From Stagonosporopsis chrysanthemi (lineage: Eukaryota; Ascomycota; Dothideomycetes; Pleosporales; Didymellaceae): a stretch of DNA of 16,025 nucleotides. The stretch's first letter is position 1. Each line of letters begins with the position of its first letter. Shown here in pieces: positions 1 to 9,251 of the stretch. The notes under the pieces were generated by a model, which searched no databases, was not told the DNA's origin, and saw only the letters and a program-made list of their open reading frames with translations. The stretch is from assembly GCA_022560025.1 (NCBI GenBank), contig JAFISE010000349.1, forward strand, positions 1 through 16,025. Direction: 5' to 3'. A program made the position numbers and the translations under genes.

Positions 1-99
1 CGGGGAAGACTGTACCGAGGAGCAGTTAGAAGACGGATCTGAGTCGGGTAGTTGTCAGGTAATGTAAGATAGGCTTGAAGAACTCGGCTTGTTCTTACA
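1..99 (-). mobile_element. Terminal part of a 278-bp LTR, little or no RIP
   Basis: These bases align without gaps to the last 99 bases of the LTRs at 2016-2293 and 8974-9251. The end at base 99 reads TTACA, the ancestral form of the TTATA that ends the two mutated LTRs, and it is the TG...CA terminus when read on the - strand. Unlike everything to its right, the segment keeps about five CpG sites and many CpA/TpG steps. Almost every difference from the internal LTRs is C-to-T or G-to-A in the mutated copies. It is therefore a younger or protected copy of the same chromovirus family. The base after the LTR (100) does not match the internal sequence next to the other LTRs, so this is an outer element end or a solo LTR. 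Confidence 0.85.
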
Positions 100-258
100 G
101 TATAAAGAGGCTTCTAGTATATAATAAGACAACCTAAGCTTAATATATACTATATCTAGCTGTATATTAATAGTACCTTAGTTATACAGTGCCTTAAGAG
201 TAATATATCTTTTACTTTATAGTAGGCCTTTTTTAAGTACTATAGTACTATAGAGATA
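100..258 (+). other. Mutated AT-rich stretch, probably more of the LINE relic
   Basis: This stretch lies between the LTR end and the first recognisable RNase H residues. It is strongly TpA-rich and full of stops in all frames. It contains short AT palindromes such as AGTACTATAGTACT near 236-249. From its position it should be the middle of the LINE RNase H domain, but I could not match residues with confidence. Confidence 0.35.
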
Positions 259-839
259 TATAATATCTCTATTAAGTAGGCTTCTAGATACCTTAGTATT
301 AAAGAGAATATAGCAGTAAATAAGCTAGCTAACTTAGAAGCCTAGTATCTGTTACCCCTAACTAGCAAAGTAGCTATACTAATACTCTTAGGTATTAAGA
401 CAATAGTGCGTAAAAGACTGCACTAGACATAATAAGCCTAGTAAGCTAATAAAAAAAAAAACTCTTTAGATAGTATAAAGGCTAGAGTCTTAACTACACA
501 CTAGCTAGCATACTAAAAGAGCTTAATCTACTAAGAGCTACCTTAGCTAGGCTTTTCTCTATTTAAACTAAGTATAGAGACTTTATATAGTATTACTAAA
601 AGTATAACTATAAAGATATAAATCTTACTTACTTATATAGGCAGGACAAAACACTAGAATACTTTGTACTCTACTATAAGACTCTAAGAACTTTTAGTAG
701 ATAGCTACTTTAACTATCTCTACTACTGTCTAGCTAAGCTAAAAGTCTAGCCTATACTGCAACACTAGTAGGAGACCTAGATACCTTTATAGCTTTTATT
801 ATACTTACGCAGTACTATACTAAGATCTGCTTCTGCTAG
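259..839 (+). pseudogene. Tad1-like LINE ORF2 relic: end of RNase H plus C-terminal Cys/His region
   Basis: ORF2 of fungal Tad1-clade non-LTR retrotransposons ends with an RNase H domain and a short tail. Here the frame containing base 301 reads YLSIKENIAVNKLANLEA, which corresponds to the family signature GHxxIxGNEAADxLAKxxA at the end of RNase H. After a run of 12 A (about 449-460) the reading shifts. The frame containing base 534 then reads RATLARLFSI, followed by a T-K-Y-R-D-F stretch, NYKDINLTYLYRQDKTLEYF and, at the end, a YYTKICFC-like tail before a TAG at 837-839. This matches the LPRxTLxRLxxxRTGHGDF ... CxCG ... PEHxxxC ... FYTKIC layout of such ORF2 tails, with Cys and His codons turned into Tyr as RIP would do. 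Stops are TAG/TAA. Only the 3' part is in the window; the element is 5'-truncated or interrupted at base 99. The family assignment is from remembered motifs. Confidence 0.72.
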
Positions 840-902
840 CTCTTATAGCTTTGTAACAGCAGCACTTAGTAGAACTAAGCCTAGTATAATAGCTTTAATA
901 TT

Positions 903-972
903 GTCTACTTTTTTTTTTTACTTTTTTTCTTTACTTTTATTCTCTATACTTTTTTTTTTTTTACTTAGCTTA
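903..972 (+). repeat. T-rich / pyrimidine tracts after the LINE relic
   Basis: This segment holds runs of 10, 7 and 14 T with intervening short pyrimidine stretches. It lies about 60 bp after the LINE stop codon, so it may be LINE 3' UTR or a simple-sequence junction. It is not a standard poly(A) tail for a + strand LINE, because the run is T and not A. Confidence 0.6.
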
Positions 973-1201
973 TAGATACCTTAGAAATATAAGGAAATTA
1001 CTCTAGTATATATATACTACTTAGTCTTCTTAACTAGAAAGAAAGCTGTAGCTCTAAAATAGTAGCAATACCTATATAGGTAAGAAATACTTTCTAAGGT
1101 AGTATATTTGCACTATAATTCTATAGCTTAGCACGTTGTATATACTCTTTAAAAGGCAAGATAGTAGACTTAATCTCTATTAACTTGACATAAAATAAAT
1201 A
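973..1201. other. Unassigned stretch between LINE and pogo-like relic
   Basis: About 230 bp of mutated AT-rich sequence. It may hold the degraded DDE-domain end of the pogo-like copy 1: a + frame reads KGKIVDLISINLT at about 1155-1190, which loosely resembles the ..YGxxIEDLMRxxINHI.. segment that precedes the C-terminal tail in this family. The match is too weak to call. I see no other feature. Confidence 0.3.
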
Positions 1202-1221
1202 CTAACTAACTAACTAACTAA
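1202..1221. repeat. (CTAA)5 microsatellite
   Basis: Five perfect CTAA units sit immediately upstream of the recognisable pogo-like frame. They may have arisen by slippage within the relic coding sequence. Confidence 0.85.
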
Positions 1222-1225
1222 CCTA

Positions 1226-1831
1226 CTAAACTCTAACGTTATACTTAATAGATTCTGCTATATAATACCTATTAACTTAGGCTTAGTTACTTTTAGTTCT
1301 ATAGCTTATTTAGCACAAAACTAGCTTAAAGCTTATACTACACTATATATAGAGGTAAAGAATCTTTATAGTATAAGTGCCTAGAAGCTTAGCTAAACTA
1401 TTTACTACCTATTAACTTAGGTAGAGCTTCTTTATAACAAACTAGATAGCTTGCAGCAAAAGCTATATAAAAAGTAAAAGTAGCAAAAGCAACCTAGCAG
1501 GTAATTAGACTTATAATAGTATTAAGAGTATTATAGCAGAGCTATAATATAGTTACTTTAAGCTATTTAAAAGGCACAGGTTTAGATAGCAGTTACTAAG
1601 GCAGAGAAGAAAGAGAAAGAGCTAAGAAAGGTTAAGATAAAAGAGTTAGCAGCTAGTAATAAGCTATACAAGAAGAAGATTAAAGAAGAGAAGTGTTAAT
1701 AGTAGGTAAGAGAGAAAAAAGAGTATACAAAGATAAAGGCAGAAGAATATTAAGTAATAAATGCTTAGAAAGCAGCTAAAGCTGCTGCTAAAGAAGCTTA
1801 CAACACTATAAAAGCTTTACAATTACTTTAA
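1226..1831 (+). pseudogene. Pogo-like DDE transposase relic, C-terminal region (copy 1)
   Basis: A single frame of 202 codons, with many TAG/TAA stops but no net frameshift, begins LNSNVILNRF, matching the PFNPxVVLxRF block that follows the DDE domain in fungal pogo-like transposases. It continues with a VELLYNKLDSLQQKLYKK stretch (family: VQNELLRHExxxLxxALxxKKK), then KEYYSRAII-type residues, then a Lys/Glu/Ala-rich charged tail at about 1590-1800 (KELRKVKIKELAASNKLYKK; AAKAAAKEAY). The frame ends at a TAA at 1829-1831. The equivalent part of copy 2 lies at 9712-10320 on the - strand and has nearly the same length. The catalytic DDE core is missing or unrecognisable upstream. Its tail is split by the LTR element at 2016. 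Confidence 0.75.
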
Positions 1832-2015
1832 AAAAGTATAACTATAACTTTAAAAGCTTTTATAGTTAAACTAAAGCCTATATATTATACTATAAGTGCT
1901 TATAGTTACTTAAAGCTTATAATACCTCTTCTACTAGCTTGTATATATATTACTTACAGTAGCTACACTACTACTTTATATAGATAACTTTTATATAAGA
2001 ACTTTATTATATAAG
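1832..2015 (+). mobile_element. 3' UTR of pogo-like copy 1, first segment
   Basis: The sequence aligns base for base, apart from transition differences and small indels, with the reverse complement of about 9535-9711 in copy 2. It runs to ...TTTATTATATAAG at 2015, where the chromovirus begins. The same element resumes at 9252. Confidence 0.8.
2011..2015. repeat. Target-site duplication ATAAG, left
   Basis: These five bases immediately precede the left LTR and are identical to 9252-9256, which follow the right LTR. In the empty-site sequence of copy 2 (reverse complement of about 9521-9546) ATAAG occurs once, followed by TCTATAG as at 9257, which confirms the duplication. Confidence 0.9.
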
Positions 2016-2293
2016 TGTAATAACACAAGATACTAGAAAAGTCTAAATTGTATAGGTATCTGCTATAAAGTGTATAAGAGCTCTAAGATAAACTGCAAGA
2101 CTAGATCTCTATTCCTATAGGTCTTGTATAAAAAGATACTTTAAAACTATCTATCTAAACTCTATAGAAGCTTCTCTTCTTATACCTAGAAGCTTAAGAA
2201 AGACTGTACTAATAAGCAGTTAAAAGACAGATCTAAGTTAGGTAGTTATTAAGTAATATAAAGTAGGCTTAAAGAACTAAGCTTATTCTTATA
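2016..2293 (-). repeat. 3' LTR of chromovirus copy A (left LTR in window)
   Basis: This 278-bp LTR aligns without gaps to 8974-9251 and, inverted, to 14410-14687. In element orientation it would start TGTAAG (now TATAAG) and end TTACA. Differences from the 5' LTR are nearly all transitions of RIP type, and this copy is the more mutated of the two. Confidence 0.93.
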
Positions 2294-2308
2294 TTACTTT
2301 TCTCTTTG
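2294..2308 (-). promoter_or_regulatory. Polypurine tract next to 3' LTR
   Basis: On the - strand this reads CAAAGAGAAAAGTAA directly before the LTR, a purine-rich primer site for plus-strand DNA synthesis. Copy B has AAAGAAGAGAGTAA at the same place. This fixes the element's orientation as - strand. Confidence 0.65.
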
Positions 2309-2903
2309 TAAGCAGATTGTCTCTAATTCTGCAAAATTATAAGGAGAATTCTTATACTATAAAGGTTTAAACTTTAAGAGAGTATAAAATATATCTAACT
2401 TCTATCTGTCCTAAGACTCTAGTCTTTTTTTACTATTATTAACTTCTATTTAGGTTTTACTGCACAACCTATATTAGCTACTCTGTACTTATCTATTCTA
2501 GGCAAGCTTTCTAGTAATAATAACTAAGCAAATTAGATTGTTATTAGGCTTATAGGTGTTGTAAGAGCCTGCACTATAATAGAGTTGCTTTTACTAAAGT
2601 TGTAGTAACTATAGAAACGTGTTTAATCTACTTCTTAATTAGGTTAAATTACTTACAGCGTGCTTTTTAAGTAAACAATATATGCCTTGCTTGTTTTTAT
2701 TTTCTAACAGACACTAATTCTTGCTGCAAGTACCTTAAATAACTTTATCTAATTACTACTAACTATTACTAGGCTTGTTTTTAAGTTACTATGCTAATAC
2801 TTGTCTTTCTTAGCGCTCTTATAGTAGCTTATTAGGTTATCTACCTTTATTTAATTTAGGCCTTTGTATAAGAAAATACAGTAGTATACGCCTTTAATAA
2901 AGC
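2309..2903. other. Non-pol region between 3' LTR and opposite-strand relic frame
   Basis: About 600 bp conserved in both copies of the element (reverse complement of about 13796-14395), including AATTCTGCAAAATTATAAGG near 2325-2345. I see no convincing coding frame on either strand. It would be the 3' UTR of pol, or the upstream region and N-terminus of the opposite-strand frame. Confidence 0.5.
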
Positions 2904-3509
2904 ATTGTTATTAAAGTGTGCTTATTATACACTTTAAAACAAGAAGTATTATTTAGTTTAATTACTACTACTTTTTTTTTATTAGTCTTTAGGCTAACTT
3001 TTAAATAGGTGCTAATTTATATTAGACCTAAGTATAATACTTTTTAAAGCAACCTTATTGTATAGAAAGAAGCTATAGTAGAAAAAAGTAGAGAGTTAAA
3101 AGAGCTAGAAGTAGTAGCTATATAGGCTGTCTGTAAGACTGCTTAGGATAACCTCTGTTAGTTAGTCTATACCTTAGCAAGTATAGTACAAGTAGCAACT
3201 ACACAGCTTAAAAAAGTGTTAGCTACTAATATATTACTCTATTAGTACTACGTCTAGCTTGTTACTAATTAGGCCTTAATAAAAGTAATAAAAGTACTTA
3301 CTACGCAGGTAAAGTCTTTGTATAATAAGGTAGCAAAGCTAAGGTAGGCAGTAGTATTTCTGCAGGCTCTAGTAGTTAAGGCTCTATAGCAGAGTACTAA
3401 GAGCAAGAGCCTAAAGAAGTTAGTACCTAAAAAAGTATTAGCTAATTTAGATGCTCTCTTAGTAGACGCTAAGAAAGAAATAAGTAACGTTAGTAAGGCT
3501 CTAGCTTAA
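2904..3509 (+). pseudogene. Relic reading frame antisense to the chromovirus (copy A)
   Basis: This is a 202-codon frame on the strand opposite gag-pol, lying between the chromodomain and the 3' LTR. Read with its stops, it has a hydrophobic stretch near residues 18-33 (VLFSLITTTFFLLVFR), then R-P-K-Y-N-T-F, then a long Lys/Glu/Leu/Val-rich stretch with heptad-like spacing (KSRELKELEVVAI; SLKKLVPKKVLANLDALLVD; ISNVSKALA) that looks like a coiled coil. About a dozen stops interrupt it, all TAG/TAA, the kind RIP makes from Gln or Trp codons. There are no stops over its first 34 codons. Copy B (13190-13795) carries the same frame with the same length. I do not recognise the product. The alternative is that it is a shadow of non-coding 3' UTR, but the composition argues for a real former protein. 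Confidence 0.5.
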
Positions 3510-3629
3510 TTACTATATATATAGTAAGGTAGATATTTTCTTTTGTTACTTAGTTAGGTTAGTAGAAGTTTAGAGTAGTCTAGGTCTTCTTTGTCTTTTA
3601 AATTTATAACATACTTACTTAAACTATTA

Positions 3630-3870
3630 CTAGCTGTTTTCTTCTTAGAATTTAATCTAATTTAGTAACTGCTTTAGAAAACCTAGTAATTGTAGATACT
3701 TATTATAAAACGCTCTTAGCTTGTAGAAAGTATTCTTAAAGTTTTCTACTAAGTACTAAGTAAGGTTAGAGTTGTATTCTAGCTAACTTATACAGTACTT
3801 TAAGCGTTGTTAGACTAGCTTACTTGTAAGTATCTTTTATACTTCTTATTTCTTAACTCTTTAAATTAGA
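3630..3870 (-). pseudogene. Chromodomain at the C-terminus of pol (copy A)
   Basis: The frame reads a K-I-L-x-S-K-L-V segment followed by QRLKYCIS-L-EYNSNLT-YLVENFK (dashes mark stops), matching the chromodomain pattern LVxWxGYxxxxxTWEPxENLKN. Downstream comes the L-R-A-F-Y-N-K-Y-L-Q-L-L-G tail, like the FHxxYPxxPGPPKR ending seen in fungal chromoviruses. In chromoviruses this domain binds methylated histone H3. Aromatic-cage Trp codons are now stops. It follows the integrase core and ends pol. Confidence 0.8.
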
Positions 3871-4379
3871 ATACCTAAGAGTTTTAGAGCTTCCTATCTA
3901 GGTAGAAAGTCTGCTAAGTCTTTACAGAGTATATCTAGAGCAAAGACATTATAGATTTGTAAGCTAGAAGAAAGTTTTAAACACTATAAATAACTAACTT
4001 ACTTAAGAACTTTAAACAGACCTTCTTATAGGTTAAATAGCTTTTAGCTAGGACACTTAACAGCTAAGTTCTTAGTTAATAAGTATACCTTATTACCTAC
4101 TGCCTAGTTAACTAGACTGCAGTGCTTGTCCTTAGTAGCTCTTATTTGCAGCTGCGCCTTTTCTATATTCTCTTTAGCTACCTTCTAAGCTTAGTGTATA
4201 CAGGTTGCTAGAGTAAGTGCATCTTAGTAGTTTAGGTTGTTACAAAGAGTTATATCTGTATTATATCTATTTTACTGCTAGCTCTGTCTAGGTTTGCTTC
4301 TAAACAATACTTAATAAAGAGTTATTCTAATACTAGAATAAAGTAAAGTAAGCTATGTATAGTTAATAAGCAGTAGCAA

Positions 4380-5000
4380 TTTAGACTAGTTATCTTAATA
4401 GTATATTACAAAGAGTTATAGCTGCTAGTTAATATACTTATTTATAATCTCTGTTTAGCTATTAGTTTCTTTATAGTAGGCAGTAGAAAGCTTAACTTTA
4501 ACACTAATAATCTAACAGAACTTAGACTAGAAACAGGACACAAACTAGGGTCTACAATTAGATACTATTAACTTAGAAGTATAACTAAAACTATAGACTT
4601 ATTAGATAAATAAAAAAGCTATCTTTTATATAGTTATTATCTTGTAGTATAGAAAAGTAATTGCTTGTTTTGTTAAACAGTTGATAATAACAAGTATTTA
4701 ATTATATCTAGCTTTGTCTTTTAGAAAATCTTTAAAATCTATATATAGGTACTATATAGGTTAATTAAGAATAAGTAGTAAGTATAGGTACCTATAGAGT
4801 TAAGTCTACTTTAGATGCCTATAGTAATAGAAGATATAGTTTTGCACATATTGTTTATAGCTAGTGCCTATACCTTGCTAGTAATACTATTAAGATAGTA
4901 GCTAGTAGGTTTTCTTTATACTTAGGTAAGCAGTAGATACTTAGTTGTAAGCTTCCTAGATAAGGTATGTGCACAACAAAGAGTCTAAGACTACATACAA
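4380..5000 (-). pseudogene. Integrase domain of pol (copy A)
   Basis: The zinc-binding region at about 4923-4952 reads EAYN-VSTAYLSIKKTY (dash marks a stop), matching the HHCC layout with His changed to Tyr, followed by KQYVQNYIFYYYR where the Cys pair is lost. The catalytic core has IDFKDFLKDKARYN at about 4700-4744 (family MDFxxxLP, first Asp), then NCLTKQAITF, then VSNCRPQFVS at about 4530-4565 (family VSDRGPQFVS, second Asp now Asn). The D-D-E enzyme would have inserted the element cDNA into DNA; it is inactive here. Confidence 0.88.
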
Positions 5001-5384
5001 CTAATCTTAATATAAAAGCAGACTATTATAGATCTAATAACTTAGAGCTAGAGATTTTTACTCTTTTTTAAAGGCCTAGCAATTGTATTATAGCACAGCT
5101 TTAATTAGTTCTAAGAAGTCTAACTGTATCTCTAGCTGCAAGGTGTAGATAGCGCGTACTAAGAAATACAAAGGATAGACTTAGGCAAGGTTAGAGTTAA
5201 TATAGTTATAAAGTTATTAGAGACCTAATATTACCTAGGAGTAATTATCTTTCTAAGTTGTTTTAAGGTTAGCTAAGTCTTGCTCTCTTTAGCTAAAGAT
5301 GTCTACTCTCTTATTATTCTTTTCTAGGGTATACTTAATTTAGAAGTTAAACAGAGCAAGTGCTTCTACCTACCTAGCTTGTTA

Positions 5385-5700
5385 GGTATTTAAGACTTTA
5401 GTAGTTATAAAATATTCTAAGAAATAGTAGTTAGAGTAGACACAGATCTAATTTAGTATAGACGTTAGCTCTGCTCTTTACTTGTTAAAGGCCTAGAAGA
5501 TAGCAAAGAGCTCTTTAATATAGATCTCCTAGTTAAACTCTAAACCTAATAAAGAACAGCTGTAGAACGCTATAGAGTACTAGCAGTTGTCTACGTGTTT
5601 CTAAGATATAACGCTAGCTACTACTCTATTTAATATATTAGTTTTAAGCTTTGTTTTAAGGTCTAAGTTAAAGTAGCACAGAGTTAGAATAGCTAATAAA
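5385..5700 (-). pseudogene. RNase H domain of pol (copy A)
   Basis: The frame reads TLCYFNLDLKTKLKTNILN-R-V-V-A, where TNILN stands for the family TDASD. It continues with Y-S-C-S-L-L for YSRKL, EI-I-KELFAI at about 5499-5516 for the conserved Glu of DKELLAI, then YSNYYFLEYF for the YTDHxxLxYF motif. Asp codons have become Asn. The domain follows the RT and precedes the integrase, the normal Gypsy order, and would have degraded the RNA of RNA-DNA hybrids. Confidence 0.88.
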
Positions 5701-5959
5701 CTCTGTTTAAGCTTCTTAAAGCTAGCCTAGCAGTCTAGAGTTTATTTAAAGGTATTTAATAGACTTTGCAACGTAATTAAAGGTTTTACTCCCTAAGAGA
5801 ACTTAGGCATAAATTATTAATAAAAACTAGTAAAGCTTAAGAATAATTTTATACCTGTTATAGTTGTAAGTAGCTTCTAGTCTACTAAAACCTGTACTTT
5901 CTTAGAATCTACCTTAATACCTTTGTTTGTAAGAATATACCTAAGGTACTAAGTATAAG

Positions 5960-6650
5960 TTACATAGAATTTACTTTTCTTAATATTAACCTGTAAGCCT
6001 GCAGAGCAAAGACATTCTAGAACCTTTTTAATATGTATCTTGTAAGTCTAAGTGTCTTTAGAGTAAATAAAGATATTATCTAAGTAGGCAATATAGAAGT
6101 TATCTAAGTATTTAATTAGAACGTTGTTTATATAGTATTAGTACGTAGCAGAGCTATTGCACAAACTAAATAGTAAGACCTTGCACTTATATATACTATA
6201 ATGCGTCTAGAATATAGTATATTCTTTAGAAGCAGAATCTATACAGATTTAGTTAAAAGCTAATTAAATATTAAACTTAGTAAATATCTTTGCCTTAGAT
6301 AGTTAGGCAAGCAGCTTGTCTATATATAGTATTAGATAGAAGTCTTTGTAAGTTAAATTATTTAATTTATAATAGTCTATATAGATATATAGGCTTCTAT
6401 TAGGCTTTTATATATATAGTACTAGTAATATAAATAGGCTTTAGCTGTGTTTAATATAACTATGTTAGAGTTAATCCTGTATAAACTTCTTAGTTGCCTT
6501 AAGTTCTTTAAAGTTCTGTTTATACAAGAGAGAATAGTAGTTAAGCAAAGGTTCTTCTAGAATAATCTTATAGTTGTAAGAGTAGTAATCTAGAAGGCTT
6601 TTAGCTTCTGTCTTGCTAAATATATTAGTATACTAAGAGTACTAAGCTAG
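5960..6650 (-). pseudogene. Reverse transcriptase domain of pol (copy A)
   Basis: A frame starting at 6239 reads DSASKEYTIF, then HYSIYKCKVLLFSLCNSSAT (family RYGxYExxVMPFGLxNAPATFQ), then NNVLIKYLDNFYIAYLDN and IFIYS. The catalytic YLDD box is at 6075-6086 and now reads YLDN, because RIP changed a GAC/GAT codon to AAT. These are Ty3/Gypsy RT blocks 3 to 5. Finger and protease regions should lie at about 6300-7500, but I could not place their motifs with confidence. Confidence 0.92.
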
Positions 6651-7595
6651 CAAGTATTCTTAGATTAGTTAGGTGTTTTTAGAGTTGTCTTAGTTACGCT
6701 TCTTTTCTATAATATAAGTAATCTTGTATAGACTAGTTATAAAGAACTTGTTTTATAGTTTCTTTATTAAGAAGTAGAAAGTGTTAGCTAGGAGCACAGT
6801 AATAGTAGCAACCTTAGTTAGACTAGTTACAGGGGTGTTTACTACTTTGTTAGGTAGTACTAGAGGTTATAAACAAAACTTAGGCAACTTTAATATACTT
6901 TTTATATATTAAACAGTTATACTAGAGCTATACTATTGCGAAGACTTATCTTGTTCCTATAGAGTATTCTGTTACTCTACGTCCTATTAGGCTTTACTTT
7001 CTCTAAAGAGTTGTTGTAAAGTTATTAATAAGAGCAGCGCAGAATTGTATAATTAAAGATATTTAGCAAGCTATATTAACTAAGACCTATCTATATTAAG
7101 TTGTAGCTTAAAGTACTTAAGCTATTTAATTCTAATAGTACAATCTTGTAATCTAAAGTCTATAATAATAAAAAGGTAGTTATATACCTTCTAGCTATTA
7201 ACTATAAAGTGTAACTATATATACTAGGTTACAGAGGAAGTAATTTAATCCTAGAAACCTTTAACTTAGACTAAAAAAGGTAGCTTTTAGATAGGTTTAT
7301 AAAGTAAAGTAGAGATAGAATATGTAATATTAGAGTTTAAAAACAAAAATCCTTAGGTACTAGTGTTAACTAAAGAGTAGAGTTAAACACTAAGCTCTTA
7401 GTTACAAAGAATAGTAGAAGTAAGGAAATAAAGACTACTAAATAAATAAGACAGTAAGAGATTAGATAAATTATATTAGTTTAGGCCTAGGTAGAGTAAT
7501 CTTTCTAGGCAGAACTGTTTCCTATAGAGATTATATTAGTCTTGTTAAAGTCTTCTTTAGTATTAATAAAGTCTTCTTATTCTACTTTAATTTTG
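6651..7595 (-). pseudogene. N-terminal pol region (protease and RT fingers expected), degraded
   Basis: The region lies between the zinc knuckle and the recognisable RT. By position it should encode the aspartic protease and the start of the RT. It is thick with TAG/TAA on both strands and I could not identify a D-S/T-G triad. No other feature is seen. Confidence 0.45.
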
Positions 7596-7599
7596 CGCA

Positions 7600-8770
7600 C
7601 ACAGAGTACTGTATAATTCTTAGTAAAGTGTTCTAGCTTTCTATAGTTATAGCAAGCTCTTAGAGTTATATTCTTTTTAGGTGCAAGTGTGTTAGAGAGT
7701 TAGTAGGGCATAGGAGTACTTTAAGCAAAGTAAGTAGATTAGCTAAAAGGAAGGTAATCTTATTAACCTATTATAACAGAGCTCTATTTTATATCTAACT
7801 AGTAAGCTCTTGTTAATCTTAGAGGTTGCAAAACTAGAAGTAGCAGTATAGTAAGGTTCTTCTTCCTTTCTATATTGTAGGCAGTTAGGTGTTCTACTAT
7901 TTAAGAGAAGGAATTATACTATTACTGCTTAAAGCCTAGATTAAGTACTTAAATACTTAGAAAGATTTTAGTCTACATATAGTAAAACTATTCTAATTAA
8001 GGTACTTTTCTTTTAATAGCTATACTAAGAAAGTAGCTCTTAAAAGTAGAAAAAGCTTTTAATTTCTCTATTTAGAGTTAATTAAAGGCTGCTTAGCTTT
8101 CTGCCTGCTTGTTCTTAGTAACAAAGTATGTCTTAAGAAGTGTAATTATCTCTTCTACAGTGTAAAAGCAATCTATCTTATTATTAGAGAGGTACTAAGG
8201 TTCTAAGTATTCTTTAGCTAATCTAGAAGTATAACCTTAGATAAGGGCTATATAAGCACGTACACTCTAATAGTAGTCTGTATTAATATTAAGTTAGTCT
8301 TAAATAAAAGCACGCTATTACTAAAAGGTAAAGTTACTTCTATTTATAAGAACCTTAATATTAGAGGTCTTTTTAAAGAGCTTCTTGCGTACTGTAAGTA
8401 CTAAGCTAGCTTCTAATAGCTGCCTTATAGTAGATTAATACAGTCTACCTATTAGTAGTATCTCTATTATAGGTAGAGAGTAATCTGCTAGAGCAAGACT
8501 AGCATATAACTAAGCAAGTTCTTACTATAGTTAGGCTATCTCTTCTAAGAGATTGTAGTAAGATAGCTCTAAATTAGATTTGTTGTTAGTAGTAGACAGT
8601 TGTACTAATACAGAGCCCTAAGAGCGTCTAGCCCCTAATTAGTTCTAGGACTAAGTAGTAAGTCTTGTAGTAGTGCCTAATATTAGAGTTGTATCTAAAT
8701 TAAGTAAGTTATTAATAGTCTCTAAGTGTCTATCTTAGCGCAATCTAACGCAGCTTTTCTAAAGTTAATT
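7600..8770 (-). pseudogene. gag relic with CCHC zinc knuckle (copy A)
   Basis: The Gag-like product would form the nucleocapsid that packages element RNA. In element order, an upstream Ser/Thr/Gln-rich part at about 8500-8700 is followed by a coiled-coil-like stretch reading LELSYYNLLEEIA and then YASLALADY. Next come basic helical segments including VEEIITLLKTYFVTKNKQAE at about 8100-8160. The knuckle at 7613-7654 reads CYNYRKLEHFTKNY, the C-x2-C-x4-H-x4-C pattern with the second and fourth Cys turned to Tyr and one Gly to Arg. Many TAG/TAA stops are present. The start codon cannot be fixed. Confidence 0.75.
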
Positions 8771-8973
8771 TTAGAGCAGTAAGTTATAAGAAGTTCTAAA
8801 CCTATAGGCTTTAGTTATTAAGAGATCTCTAGTATCCTAACTATTATATAAACAATTTAAAGACTTGTTTAGTTTAGGTGTAATACCTTAGCTGTACTTA
8901 TATAAATAACTAAACAAACTGTAGTAATATTATTATAAGGCTGTTACTAGCTAAGACAAATTTTAAAGTATAA
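8771..8973 (-). other. 5' untranslated leader of copy A
   Basis: About 200 bp between the 5' LTR and the first gag-like residues. The tRNA primer-binding site should start within a few bases of 8973 on the - strand, but the sequence there (TTATACTTTAAAATTTG) no longer resembles a TGG-starting tRNA complement, presumably through RIP. I see nothing else. Confidence 0.5.
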
Positions 8974-9251
8974 TATAACAACACAGAATGCTAAAAGGGT
9001 CTAAATTATATAGGTATTTACTACAAGGTGTATAAGAGTACTAAGATAAACTATAGGACTAGATCTCTATTCCTATAGGTCTTGTATAAAAAGATACTTT
9101 AAAACTATCTATCTAAACTCTGTAGAGGCTTCTCTTCTTATACCTAGAAGCTTAGAGAAGACTGTACTAACAAGCAGTTAGAAGACAGATCTAAGTTAGG
9201 TAGTTGTTAGGTAATATAAGGTCGGCTTAAAGAACTAGGCTTGTTCTTATA
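8974..9251 (-). repeat. 5' LTR of chromovirus copy A (right LTR in window)
   Basis: The 278 bp align gap-free with 2016-2293. This copy keeps a few more unmutated sites (for example GTCGGC near 9220), so it is closer to the less mutated fragment at 1-99. No promoter element could be assigned with confidence. Confidence 0.93.

Larger units (their letters stand above)
2016..9251 (-). mobile_element. Degenerate full-length Ty3/Gypsy chromovirus (copy A)
   Basis: The element is 7,236 bp long, flanked by 278-bp LTRs and a 5-bp duplication (ATAAG). It reads on the - strand: 5' LTR 8974-9251, gag about 8770-7600, then RT, RNase H, integrase and a chromodomain, and a polypurine tract beside the 3' LTR at 2016-2293. 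The domain order RT, RNase H, INT, chromodomain is that of a Ty3/Gypsy chromovirus, whose chromodomain is thought to guide insertion into heterochromatin. All frames carry numerous TAG/TAA stops and catalytic residues are changed, so it is dead. An extra relic frame on the + strand lies between the chromodomain and the 3' LTR. The element interrupts the tail of a pogo-like transposon. A truncated second copy lies at 12925-14687. Confidence 0.93.

Noticed and set aside
1202..1221. Interstitial telomere repeat
   Set aside because: The unit is CTAA, not CCCTAA, and the run is short and next to a transposase frame; a simple microsatellite explains it.
8955..8973. tRNA primer-binding site
   Set aside because: The expected position exists, but the sequence has no TGG start and no recognisable tRNA 3'-end complement after mutation.
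2016..9251. Ty1/Copia element
   Set aside because: RT, RNase H and integrase follow in Gypsy order with a C-terminal chromodomain; in Copia elements the integrase precedes the RT.
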